Source of the DNA: UBA2357 sp041678045
Lineage (GTDB): Bacteria > Pseudomonadota > Gammaproteobacteria > Burkholderiales > Rhodocyclaceae
Direction of reading: 5' to 3'
Length of the DNA stretch: 14,165 nucleotides
NCBI GenBank assembly: GCA_041678045.1
Contig: JBAYOV010000070.1
Span: forward strand, 1 to 14,165
The notes under the pieces were generated by a model, which ran no database searches, was not told where the DNA came from, and was given only the letters and a program-made list of their open reading frames with translations. Made by a program: the position numbers and the translations under genes. Within the stretch, counting starts at the first letter, position 1; every line of letters starts with the position of its first letter. This document shows, piece after piece, positions 5,540 to 13,406 of this stretch.

Positions 5540-5921
5540 AGCCACAGTGCGCAAGCAGCGGCCAAAGTTTCTGGCGCTCAATGAAATACGGTTGCCGTTG
5601 CCCGGCATCGTATCGATCCTTCACCGTGTAAGCGGGGCCGGCCTGTTTCTGATGCTGCCGTTCCTGTTGTACCTGTTCGATCGCAGTCTCGGTTCGCCCG
5701 AGACCTTTGAGGTGTACAAGAGCGTCGCCAACAACTGGTTCATCAAGCTGGTGCTGTTCGGCCTGCTGTGGGCGTACCTGCATCATTTCTGTGCGGGCAT
5801 CCGCTTCCTGCTGCTCGACCTGCACAAGGGTCTGGAGCTCGAAGCTGCACGCAAGAGTTCCCGTGTCGTTCTTATCGTCAGCATCGTGCTGACCCTGATC
5901 ATTGGGGTGAAACTATGGTAA
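5532..5921 (+). CDS. sdhC: succinate dehydrogenase cytochrome b556 subunit
   Basis: This encodes a 129-residue membrane subunit of complex II that, with SdhD, anchors the catalytic SdhAB dimer, carries heme b and forms the quinone site. It has three predicted transmembrane helices at about residues 25-48, 68-93 and 110-128. The signature SILHRVSG (28-35) contains Ser28 and Arg32, matching the quinone-site Ser27/Arg31 of E. coli SdhC. His85 of HHFCAGIR aligns with the heme-ligand histidine. An AGGGG ribosome site lies about 8 bases before the ATG. Its last seven bases overlap the start of sdhD, so the two are translationally coupled. It opens the sdhCDAB-sdhE block, probably transcribed with or from just after the GntR gene. 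Confidence 0.96.
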   Translation: MSEATVRKQRPKFLALNEIRLPLPGIVSILHRVSGAGLFLMLPFLLYLFDRSLGSPETFEVYKSVANNWFIKLVLFGLLWAYLHHFCAGIRFLLLDLHKGLELEAARKSSRVVLIVSIVLTLIIGVKLW

Positions 5922-6262
5922 AGCGGATTGTCGTCGGCGCACATTACGGTCTGCGCGACTGGATCGGTCAGCGCGCCACCGCGATGTTCATGGTGATCTA
6001 CACCGTGATCTTCGCGTTCAAGGCCCTGGCCCTGCCGGAAATGAGTCACGAGCACTGGTCGGCGATGTTCTCCGGCGGCCTGATGGGCTTCCTGACCTTC
6101 CTGTTCTTCATGGCCCTGTTCTACCATGCCTGGATTGGCGTGCGTGACATCTTCATGGACTACATCAAGCCGACCGGCATTCGCCTGGCGCTGCATCTTG
6201 TGGTTCTCTTCCTGCTCATCGGCTACGCCGGCTGGGCTGCGCAGATTCTTTGGAGGCTTTGA
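5915..6262 (+). CDS. sdhD: succinate dehydrogenase hydrophobic membrane anchor subunit
   Basis: This encodes a 115-residue membrane anchor of complex II with three predicted helices (about 22-40, 52-77 and 88-112). The motif HAWIGVRDIFMDYIKP includes His71, Asp82 and Tyr83, at the same positions as the E. coli residues that contact heme and ubiquinone. ATG 5915 was chosen because it follows GGGGTG closely, gives the family's usual length and overlaps sdhC by 7 bases. The frame is open further upstream, but that part is shadow sequence within sdhC. Its stop codon lies two bases before the sdhA start, so all membrane and catalytic subunits are tightly coupled. Confidence 0.96.
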   Translation: MVKRIVVGAHYGLRDWIGQRATAMFMVIYTVIFAFKALALPEMSHEHWSAMFSGGLMGFLTFLFFMALFYHAWIGVRDIFMDYIKPTGIRLALHLVVLFLLIGYAGWAAQILWRL

Positions 6263-6264
6263 GC

Positions 6265-8058
6265 GTGAGTGTAGTCAAGCGTACCTTTGACGCAGTGATC
6301 GTGGGTGCCGGTGGCGCCGGTCTGCGTGCAGCACTGCAGTTGTCCGAGGCGGGTATGAAGACCGCCGTTCTCACCAAAGTCTTCCCGACCCGCTCGCACA
6401 CCGTGGCGGCGCAGGGCGGTGTGGCCGCTTCGCTGGGCAACTCCACCGAAGACAACTGGCACTGGCACATGTACGACACCGTGAAGGGGTCGGACTGGCT
6501 GGGCGACCAGGATGCGATCGAATTCATGTGTCGCAAGGCCAACGAGGTGGTGATCGAGCTCGAACACTACGGCATGCCTTTCGACCGTACCGACAACGGC
6601 AAGATCTACCAGCGCCCGTTCGGCGGTCACTCGATGAACTACGGCCAGTCGCCGGTGATGCGCTCCTGTGCCGCCGCCGACCGTACCGGCCACGCGATGC
6701 TGCACGCGCTGTACCAGCGCAACGTGCGCGCCAACACCCAGTTCTTCGTGGAATGGATGGCGCTTGACCTGATCCGCGACAGCGAAGGCAACGTGCTCGG
6801 CGTGACCGCGCTGGAAATGGAAACCGGCGAAGTCTGCATCTTCCACTGCAAGGCCACCATCTTCGCCACCGGCGGTGCCGGTCGCATCTTCCACAGCTCC
6901 ACCAACGCCTTCATCAACACCGGCGACGGCGTGGGCATGGCCGCACGTGCGGGCATTCCGCTGGAAGACATGGAGTTCTGGCAGTTCCACCCCACCGGCG
7001 TGGCCGGCGCGGGTGTGCTCATCACCGAGGGCGTGCGCGGCGAGGGTGGCATCCTGCGCAACAGCAGCGGCGAGCGTTTCATGGAGCGCTATGCACCGAA
7101 CCTGAAGGATCTGGCCTCGCGTGACGTGGTGTCGCGTGCGATGACCACCGAGATCAACGAAGGTCGCGGCTGCGGTCCGGACAAGGATTACGTGCTGCTC
7201 GACATCACCCACCTGGCACCCGAGACCATCATGAAGCGCCTGCCGGGCATTCGTGAGATCGCGATCCAGTTTGCCGGTGTCGATCCGATCAAGGAGCCGA
7301 TTCCGGTCGTGCCGACCTGCCACTACCAGATGGGCGGCATCCCGACCAACTACAAGGGTAAGGTCGTGGTGCCGAAGGACGGCAACCCGAACGCTCCGGT
7401 GGTCGGTTTCTACGCTGCAGGCGAGTGTGCCTGCGCATCGGTGCATGGCGCGAACCGCCTGGGCACCAACTCGCTGCTCGATCTGCTGGTGTTCGGCAAG
7501 TCGGCGGGCGAGACCGTGGTCGAGGACTTCAAGAGCGGCAACCTGAGCCTGCGTCCGCTGCCGGCCGATGCAGCCGATTTCTCGCTGTCGCGCATTGCCC
7601 GCCTGGAGTCGCAGACCAACGGCGAGAGCGTGTTCGACGTGGGCCTGGAAATGCGCCGCACCATGCAGAAGCATGCCGGTGTGTTCCGTTTCGACAACCT
7701 GCTCAAGGAAGGCGTGCAGAAGATTGCCGAGGTGGCCGAGCGTGCCAAGCACACCGAGATCAAGGACAAGTCCAAGGTCTGGAACACCGCACGCATGGAA
7801 GCGCTGGAACTCGACAACCTGATCGAAGTGGCCCGCGCCACCATCGTGTCGGCCGAAGCCCGCAAGGAGTCGCGCGGTGCACATGTGCGTGACGATGCGC
7901 CGGACACCGCCGAATTCCCGAACGGTCGCAACGACAATGAGTGGCTGAAGCACACGCTGTGGTACAGCGAAGGCGACCGCCTGGATTACAAGCCGGTGAA
8001 CCTGAATCCGCTGAACCAGGACACCCAGCCGATCGCGCTTGCCAAGCGCACGTACTGA
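6265..8058 (+). CDS. sdhA: succinate dehydrogenase flavoprotein subunit
   Basis: This encodes the 597-residue catalytic subunit that oxidises succinate to fumarate, using covalently bound FAD, on the cytoplasmic face of complex II. The FAD-binding GAGGAG lies at residues 14-19. His45 in RSHTVAAQGG is the FAD attachment site, at the same position as in E. coli. Substrate residues are His242 (FHPTG), Arg286 (LASRDVVSRA), His353 (TCHYQMGG) and Arg398 (GANRLGTNSLLDL). GTG 6265 is preferred because GGAGG ends 8 bases before it; TTG at 6250 would place the start before the ribosome site. It follows sdhD after 2 bases and precedes sdhB by 18. Flavinylation is probably aided by the SdhE encoded downstream. 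Nothing is missing or unusual in the active site. Confidence 0.98.
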   Translation: MSVVKRTFDAVIVGAGGAGLRAALQLSEAGMKTAVLTKVFPTRSHTVAAQGGVAASLGNSTEDNWHWHMYDTVKGSDWLGDQDAIEFMCRKANEVVIELEHYGMPFDRTDNGKIYQRPFGGHSMNYGQSPVMRSCAAADRTGHAMLHALYQRNVRANTQFFVEWMALDLIRDSEGNVLGVTALEMETGEVCIFHCKATIFATGGAGRIFHSSTNAFINTGDGVGMAARAGIPLEDMEFWQFHPTGVAGAGVLITEGVRGEGGILRNSSGERFMERYAPNLKDLASRDVVSRAMTTEINEGRGCGPDKDYVLLDITHLAPETIMKRLPGIREIAIQFAGVDPIKEPIPVVPTCHYQMGGIPTNYKGKVVVPKDGNPNAPVVGFYAAGECACASVHGANRLGTNSLLDLLVFGKSAGETVVEDFKSGNLSLRPLPADAADFSLSRIARLESQTNGESVFDVGLEMRRTMQKHAGVFRFDNLLKEGVQKIAEVAERAKHTEIKDKSKVWNTARMEALELDNLIEVARATIVSAEARKESRGAHVRDDAPDTAEFPNGRNDNEWLKHTLWYSEGDRLDYKPVNLNPLNQDTQPIALAKRTY

Positions 8059-8076
8059 TCGCCGGAGAATCACACA

Positions 8077-8787
8077 ATGAGCAAGCGTACTGTTAATTTC
8101 AAGATCTACCGCTACGATCCGGACAAGGACGAGAAGCCCTACATGCAGGACATCTCGGTCGAGCTGGAAGCCACCGACAAGAAGCTGCTGGATGCGCTGG
8201 TGCGCCTGAAGGCGAAGGACGACAGCCTGTCCTTCCGTCGCTCCTGCCGTGAGGGGGTGTGCGGTTCCGATGCAATGAACATCAACGGCAAGAACGGTCT
8301 GGCTTGCCTGACCAGCGTTGCCGAGCTGCCCGACACCATCGTGCTGCGTCCGTTGCCCGGACTGCCGGTGATCCGCGACCTGATCGTGGACATGACCCAG
8401 TTCTTCAAGCAGTACCACTCGATCAAGCCGTACCTGATCAACAACGAACCTGCGCCGGAGCGCGAGCGCCTGCAGACGCCCGAAGACCGTGAGGAGCTCA
8501 ACGGTCTGTACGAGTGCATCCTGTGTGCCTGCTGCTCGACCTCGTGCCCGTCGTTCTGGTGGAATCCGGACAAGTTCGTCGGTCCGGCCGGCCTGCTGGC
8601 GGCCTACCGTTTCATTGCCGACACCCGCGACCAGGCCACCGGCGAGCGTCTCGACAATCTGGAAGATCCGTACCGGCTGTTCCGTTGCCACACCATCATG
8701 AACTGCGTCGATGTCTGTCCGAAGGGTCTGAATCCGACCCGCGCGATCGGCAAGATCAAGGACATGATGGTTGCGAGGGCGGTATGA
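8077..8787 (+). CDS. sdhB: succinate dehydrogenase iron-sulfur subunit
   Basis: This encodes the 236-residue electron-transfer subunit of complex II, carrying electrons from FAD to quinone through three clusters. The [2Fe-2S] ligands are Cys57, Cys62, Asp65 and Cys77 (CREGVCGSD, then GLAC). The [4Fe-4S] ligands are Cys147, Cys150, Cys153 and Cys214. The [3Fe-4S] ligands are Cys157, Cys204 and Cys210 (CHTIMNCVDVCP). The Asp in place of a fourth Cys is as in E. coli. The WW pair at 161-162 contains the residue lining the quinone site. A GGAG site precedes the ATG by 9 bases. Its stop overlaps the sdhE start in an ATGA, so assembly factor and subunit are co-translated. Confidence 0.98.
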   Translation: MSKRTVNFKIYRYDPDKDEKPYMQDISVELEATDKKLLDALVRLKAKDDSLSFRRSCREGVCGSDAMNINGKNGLACLTSVAELPDTIVLRPLPGLPVIRDLIVDMTQFFKQYHSIKPYLINNEPAPERERLQTPEDREELNGLYECILCACCSTSCPSFWWNPDKFVGPAGLLAAYRFIADTRDQATGERLDNLEDPYRLFRCHTIMNCVDVCPKGLNPTRAIGKIKDMMVARAV

Positions 8788-9020
8788 CCATCAACAGGGG
8801 GCGCGTGCGCTGGCAGTGTCGACGGGCCTTGCTCGAACTCGATCTGGTGTTTGCGCGCTTCCTCGAACGGGATTTCGATCAGCTGGACGAGCGCCAGCTG
8901 GCGATTCTCGATGAGGTATTGCGTACCGAAGACCATGACCTCTGGGCCATGGTCAACGGAAGCAAGGCATGCGAGGATGATCGCTGGAGGGAGATACTCG
9001 ACATGCTGCGTCGCACATGA
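8784..9020 (+). CDS. sdhE: FAD assembly factor SdhE, with altered RGxxE motif
   Basis: This encodes a 78-residue helical protein of the SdhE/CptB (DUF339) family, which promotes covalent attachment of FAD to SdhA. The core WQCRRALLELDLVFARFLE aligns with the family core (CRRGMRELD in E. coli), and the acidic LDERQLAILDEVL, TEDHDLWAMVNG and C-terminal ILDMLRR regions follow in the usual order. The hallmark RGxxE motif reads RALLE here: Arg14 and Glu18 are kept, but the glycine is alanine (codon GCC instead of a GGN codon). The start overlaps the sdhB stop as ATGA with GAGGG upstream. Context directly behind sdhB leaves little doubt of identity; whether the Gly-to-Ala change alters activity is unknown. 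Confidence 0.93.
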   Translation: MTINRGRVRWQCRRALLELDLVFARFLERDFDQLDERQLAILDEVLRTEDHDLWAMVNGSKACEDDRWREILDMLRRT

Positions 9021-9085
9021 CGCGGCAGTCGGGTGGAGCGATTCGTTGTTTTGTATTTAAGGGCAAGCAACATAAGGGATAAGCT

Positions 9086-10378
9086 ATGAGCACAGAACGC
9101 ACAGCAACGTTAAACGTCGATGGCAAGACCGTCGAGTTTCCGGTGATGACCGGCACTCACGGACAGGACGTGATCGACATCCGCACTCTCGGGGGCAAGA
9201 CCGGGTTGTTCACCTATGACTCCGGTTTTCTGTCTACTGCCAGCTGCAAGTCTGCGATCACCTTCATCGACGGTGACAAGGGCGAGCTGCTGTACCGTGG
9301 ATATCCGATCGAACAGCTTGCGGAACAGTGCAACTTCATGGAAGTGGCCTATCTGCTGAAGAACGGCGAACTGCCCAATGCACAGCAGAAAGCCGACTTC
9401 GAGACCACCATCAAGAATCACACGATGGTGCACGACCAGCTGACCCGCTTCTACAACGGTTTCCGTCGCGATGCACACCCGATGGCCGTCATGGTGGGCG
9501 TGGTGGGTGCCCTGTCTGCCTTCTATCACGATGCGATGGACTTCTCCGATGCCGAGCATCGCAGCGTGTCGATCAATCGCCTGATCGCAAAGCTGCCGAC
9601 CATCGTTGCCATGGCCTACAAGTACAACACCGGCCAGCCCTTCATGTATCCGAGGAACGACCTCGACTACACCGCCAACTTCATGCACATGATGTTCGGC
9701 ACGCCGTGCGAGGAATACAAGCCGAACCCGGTGCTGGTGCGTGCGCTTGACGTGATCTTCACGCTGCACGCCGACCATGAGCAGAACGCCTCGACCTCCA
9801 CCGTGCGTCTGGCCGGCTCCTCCGGCGCCAACCCGTTTGCCTGCATCTCGGCCGGTATCGCCTGCCTGTGGGGCCCCGCGCACGGCGGTGCGAACGAAGC
9901 CTGCCTCAACATGCTGGAAGAAATCGGCGACGTGTCCCGCGTGGGCGAGTACATCGCGCGCGCCAAGGACAAGAACGACAGCTTCAAGCTGATGGGCTTC
10001 GGTCACCGCGTGTACAAGAACTTCGACCCGCGCGCCAAGCTGATGCAGAAGGTCTGCAACGAAGTGCTGACCGAACTCGGACTGGAAAACGATCGCCTGT
10101 TCAAGCTGGCGATGGAGCTTGAGAAGATCGCGCTGGAAGACCCGTACTTCGTCGAGAAGAAACTCTACCCGAACGTCGACTTCTACTCGGGCATCGTGCA
10201 GAAGGCGCTGGGCATCCCCACCTCGATGTTCACCTGCATCTTCGCCCTGGCCCGTACGGTCGGCTGGATCACCCAGTGGGAAGAAATGATCACCGATCCG
10301 GAGTACAAGATCGGCCGTCCGCGTCAGCTCTACGTCGGTGCCGCCCGCAGGGACGTGCCGTCGATCGCGCAGCGCTGA
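9086..10378 (+). CDS. gltA: citrate synthase (type II, hexameric form)
   Basis: This encodes a 430-residue enzyme condensing oxaloacetate with acetyl-CoA to citrate. The catalytic triad is visible: His266 in WGPAHGGANEA, His307 in GFGHRVYKN and Asp365 in PNVDFYSG. LHADHEQNASTSTVR at about 227-241 lies in the oxaloacetate site. The N-terminal extension of about 50 residues and the overall length match the NADH-sensitive hexameric type of Gram-negative bacteria, so NADH inhibition is likely but inferred. AAGGG lies 7 bases before the ATG. It follows sdhE after 65 bases with no evident terminator or strong promoter, so it is probably co-transcribed with sdh. A strong terminator follows about 50 bases after the stop. 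Confidence 0.98.
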   Translation: MSTERTATLNVDGKTVEFPVMTGTHGQDVIDIRTLGGKTGLFTYDSGFLSTASCKSAITFIDGDKGELLYRGYPIEQLAEQCNFMEVAYLLKNGELPNAQQKADFETTIKNHTMVHDQLTRFYNGFRRDAHPMAVMVGVVGALSAFYHDAMDFSDAEHRSVSINRLIAKLPTIVAMAYKYNTGQPFMYPRNDLDYTANFMHMMFGTPCEEYKPNPVLVRALDVIFTLHADHEQNASTSTVRLAGSSGANPFACISAGIACLWGPAHGGANEACLNMLEEIGDVSRVGEYIARAKDKNDSFKLMGFGHRVYKNFDPRAKLMQKVCNEVLTELGLENDRLFKLAMELEKIALEDPYFVEKKLYPNVDFYSGIVQKALGIPTSMFTCIFALARTVGWITQWEEMITDPEYKIGRPRQLYVGAARRDVPSIAQR

Positions 10379-10427
10379 TCAGAACATGGCGGAGAGGGTC
10401 GGGAGAGAAATCCGGATCTGATCGCTG

Positions 10428-10459
10428 CGGGATGGCTGCCTCGGCAGTCATCCCGTTTT
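10428..10459 (+). terminator. intrinsic terminator after gltA
   Basis: A 13-bp inverted repeat (10428-10440 with 10443-10455, one G-T wobble) with arm CGGGATGG is followed by TTTT. The stem is GC-rich and the loop tight. It lies between gltA and odhA, which face the same way, and should end most transcripts from the sdh-gltA block. A TTGACC (10464-10469) just beyond it could be a -35 box for odhA, but no convincing -10 box follows. Confidence 0.78.
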
Positions 10460-10532
10460 CGCATCGTTGACCGGAACGTACATTCATCCGCCGAAACGTT
10501 TGAAGCACCAGAAAGCCAACAGGTGGCAAGAC

Positions 10533-13382
10533 ATGATGAAAGAGAGCATATCCACATCGCATTTGTTCGGAAGCAATGCGCCGTTCGTGGAGGAATTGTA
10601 CGAACAGTATCTCGCCGATCCGGCCTCGGTGGCGGAAGGCTGGCGGGCGTATTTTGACAAGTTGCAGGCACAGGCCGGCGCGGCTTCCCGCGACGTGGCG
10701 CATGGCCCGGTGATCGAAGCCTTTGCCCAGATGGCCAGGCAGGGGCGCGTGCGCACGGTGGCTGCAGGCGCTGACGACCAGCGTCAGGTGAGCACGCTGC
10801 AGCTGATCAATGCCTACCGTTTTCTCGGCAACCGCTGGGCCAACCTCGATCCGCTCAAGCGCACCGAGCGGCCCGAAATCGCCGAACTGGAGCCGTCCTA
10901 CTACGGCTTCACCGAAGCCGACCTGAACAAGCAGTTCAACGTTGGCTCATTCCATGGTTTTTCCACCGAGCATGCCTCGCTGCGCGAGATCCTCGAAGCC
11001 CTGCGTCAGACCTACTGCGGTTCGATCGGCTCCGAGTACATGTACATCTCGGACATCAAGCAAAAGCGCTGGATCCAGAGTCGCCTGGAGAGCGTGCGGG
11101 GCACGCCGAAGTTCTCGGTCGAAATGAAGAAGCGCATTCTCGAGCGTACCACCGCTGCCGAGACGCTTGAGCGTTACCTGCATACCAGGTACGTCGGCCA
11201 GAAGCGCTTCTCGCTCGAAGGCGGCGAGTCGGCCATCGTGGCGATGGACGAGATCATCCGCGTGGCGGGCAGCCTCGGCGTGGCCGAGACGGTGATCGGT
11301 ATGGCTCACCGTGGCCGTCTGAACGTGCTGGTCAACACCCTGGGCAAGTCGCCCTCGATGCTGTTCTCCGAGTTCGAAGGCAAGGCGGCTGCCGACCTGA
11401 CCGCCGGCGACGTGAAGTATCACATGGGCTTTTCCAGCGATGTGATGACCCCGGGTGGCCCGATGCACCTGACGCTGGCTTTCAACCCCTCGCACCTCGA
11501 GATCATCAATCCGGTGGTGGCCGGTTCGGTGTACGCGCGCATGGTGCGCCGTGGCGATACGGACAAGCGCGAAGTCTTGCCGGTGCTGATCCACGGCGAC
11601 GCTGCCGTGGCCGGCCAGGGCGTGAACCAGGAGATGCTGAACTTCTCCCAGACCCGGGGCTACGGCACGGGCGGGACGATGCACATCGTCATCAACAACC
11701 AGATCGGCTTCACCACCTCCGATCCGCGCGACTACCGTTCTTCGCTGTACTGCACCGACATCTTCAAGATGGTCGAGGCGCCGATATTCCATGTGAACGG
11801 CGACGATCCCGAGGCCGTGGCCTTCGTCACCGCGCTGGCGATCGAGTTCCGTCAGGAGTTCAAGAAGGACGTGGTGGTCGACATCGTCTGCTTCCGCAAG
11901 CTCGGTCACAACGAGCAGGACGAGCCGATGGTGACCCAGCCGCTGATGTACCGCAGCGTGCAAAAGCACCCGGGCACCCGCAAGCTCTATGCCGACCGCC
12001 TGGTCGCCGAGGGCAGCATCACGGCCGATGAGCCCGATAAGATGATCGCCGAGTACCGCGAGCATCTGGACCGTGGCGAGCTGCTGTACAACCCGGTGCT
12101 GTCCGGCCACAACCGCCAGTATGCAGTCGACTGGACCCCTTTCCTCAAGCAGCCCTACACCGATGAGGCCGTCACCGCCATTCCGCCGCAGGAAGTGCAA
12201 CGTCTGGGCGAGCGTCTGAGCACGATTCCGGACGGTTTTTCGCTGCATTCGCGGGTCAAGAAGATCATCGACGACCGCGCGGCGATGGCTCGTGGGGAGT
12301 TGCCGCTCGACTGGGGCATGGCCGAGAACCTGGCCTACGCCAGTTTGCTGGCACAGGGTTACGGTGTGCGCATCTCGGGCGAGGACGTCAACCGGGGCAC
12401 CTTCTTCCACCGTCACGCCGCCCTGCACGACCAGAAGCGCGAACGCTGGGACGAGGGCACCTACAAGCCGCTGGAGCACATCCAGGACGGTCAGGCGCGC
12501 TTCCAGTGCTTTGACTCGGTACTCTCGGAAGAGGCACTGCTGGCGTTCGAATATGGCTACTCCACGGCCGAGCCCAACGAGCTGGTGGTGTGGGAAGCCC
12601 AGTTCGGCGATTTCGTGAACGGCGCCCAGGTGGTGATCGATCAGTTCATCAGTTCCGGCGAAGCCAAATGGGGCCGTCTGTCGGGTCTGGTGATGATGTT
12701 GCCGCATGGCTACGAGGGGCAGGGCCCGGAGCACTCCTCGGCCCGTCCCGAGCGCTTCATGAACATGGCGGCTGAAAACAACTGGCAGATCTGCGTGCCG
12801 ACCACACCAGCGCAAATCTTCCATCTGCTGCGTCGCCAGATGGTGCGCCGCCTGCGCAAACCGCTGATCATCATCACGCCGAAGTCGTTGCTGCGTCACA
12901 AGGAAGCGATTTCGACCATCGACGAGCTGGCCAATGGTCACTTCCAGACGGTGATTCCGGAGATCGAGAAGCTCGATCCGAAGAAGGTCAAGCGCGTGGT
13001 GCTGTGCCAGGGCAAGATCTACTACGAGCTGCTGGCGCACCGTCGCGAGAACAATATCACCGACACTGCGCTGGTGCGTGTGGAGCAGCTGTATCCCTTC
13101 CCCGAGAGCGCATTTGCCAAGGCCATCGAGCAGTTCCCGAACGCCAAGGAAGTTGTCTGGTGCCAGGAAGAGCCGCGCAACCAGGGCGCCTGGTACTGGC
13201 TCGCCTCGCGCCAGCATCTGGTCAACGTGCTCGGCACCAAGCGCAAGCTGCTGCTCGTCAGCCGTCCGGCCGCTGCGTCGCCGGCTGTCGGCTATTACGC
13301 CAAGCACAACCAGCAGCAGAAGGCGGTGATCGAGCATGCCTTCGGCCCGATCCAGGAAACCACACCGCAGTTCCCGCACTGA
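10533..13382 (+). CDS. odhA: 2-oxoglutarate dehydrogenase E1 component
   Basis: This encodes a 949-residue thiamin-diphosphate enzyme (also called SucA) that decarboxylates 2-oxoglutarate and transfers the succinyl group to the lipoyl arm of E2. The short N-terminal E2-contacting segment (HLFGSNAPFVEELYEQYL, 10-27) is followed by the ThDP-binding half, with His259 in MAHRGRLNVL, His297 in KYHMGFS, the metal-site motif HGDAAVAGQG (Asp356) and INNQIGFTTS (Asn389). A transketolase-like pyrimidine domain (from about residue 590) and a C-terminal domain follow. There is no E2-like fusion as in actinobacterial OdhA. ATG 10533 has AGGTGG six bases upstream; ATG 10536 is nearly as good. The frame opens earlier at 10467 but without a ribosome site. 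It is coupled to odhB 24 bases downstream and separated from gltA by a terminator. Confidence 0.98.
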   Translation: MMKESISTSHLFGSNAPFVEELYEQYLADPASVAEGWRAYFDKLQAQAGAASRDVAHGPVIEAFAQMARQGRVRTVAAGADDQRQVSTLQLINAYRFLGNRWANLDPLKRTERPEIAELEPSYYGFTEADLNKQFNVGSFHGFSTEHASLREILEALRQTYCGSIGSEYMYISDIKQKRWIQSRLESVRGTPKFSVEMKKRILERTTAAETLERYLHTRYVGQKRFSLEGGESAIVAMDEIIRVAGSLGVAETVIGMAHRGRLNVLVNTLGKSPSMLFSEFEGKAAADLTAGDVKYHMGFSSDVMTPGGPMHLTLAFNPSHLEIINPVVAGSVYARMVRRGDTDKREVLPVLIHGDAAVAGQGVNQEMLNFSQTRGYGTGGTMHIVINNQIGFTTSDPRDYRSSLYCTDIFKMVEAPIFHVNGDDPEAVAFVTALAIEFRQEFKKDVVVDIVCFRKLGHNEQDEPMVTQPLMYRSVQKHPGTRKLYADRLVAEGSITADEPDKMIAEYREHLDRGELLYNPVLSGHNRQYAVDWTPFLKQPYTDEAVTAIPPQEVQRLGERLSTIPDGFSLHSRVKKIIDDRAAMARGELPLDWGMAENLAYASLLAQGYGVRISGEDVNRGTFFHRHAALHDQKRERWDEGTYKPLEHIQDGQARFQCFDSVLSEEALLAFEYGYSTAEPNELVVWEAQFGDFVNGAQVVIDQFISSGEAKWGRLSGLVMMLPHGYEGQGPEHSSARPERFMNMAAENNWQICVPTTPAQIFHLLRRQMVRRLRKPLIIITPKSLLRHKEAISTIDELANGHFQTVIPEIEKLDPKKVKRVVLCQGKIYYELLAHRRENNITDTALVRVEQLYPFPESAFAKAIEQFPNAKEVVWCQEEPRNQGAWYWLASRQHLVNVLGTKRKLLLVSRPAAASPAVGYYAKHNQQQKAVIEHAFGPIQETTPQFPH

Positions 13383-13406
13383 TAAAACACATTGGGAGAA
13401 AAATCC

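Noticed and set aside
6223..8691. An 822-codon open frame on the minus strand opposite sdhA and sdhB
   Set aside because: Same cause: antisense to highly conserved genes, with composition unlike real proteins and no ribosome site or family motif.
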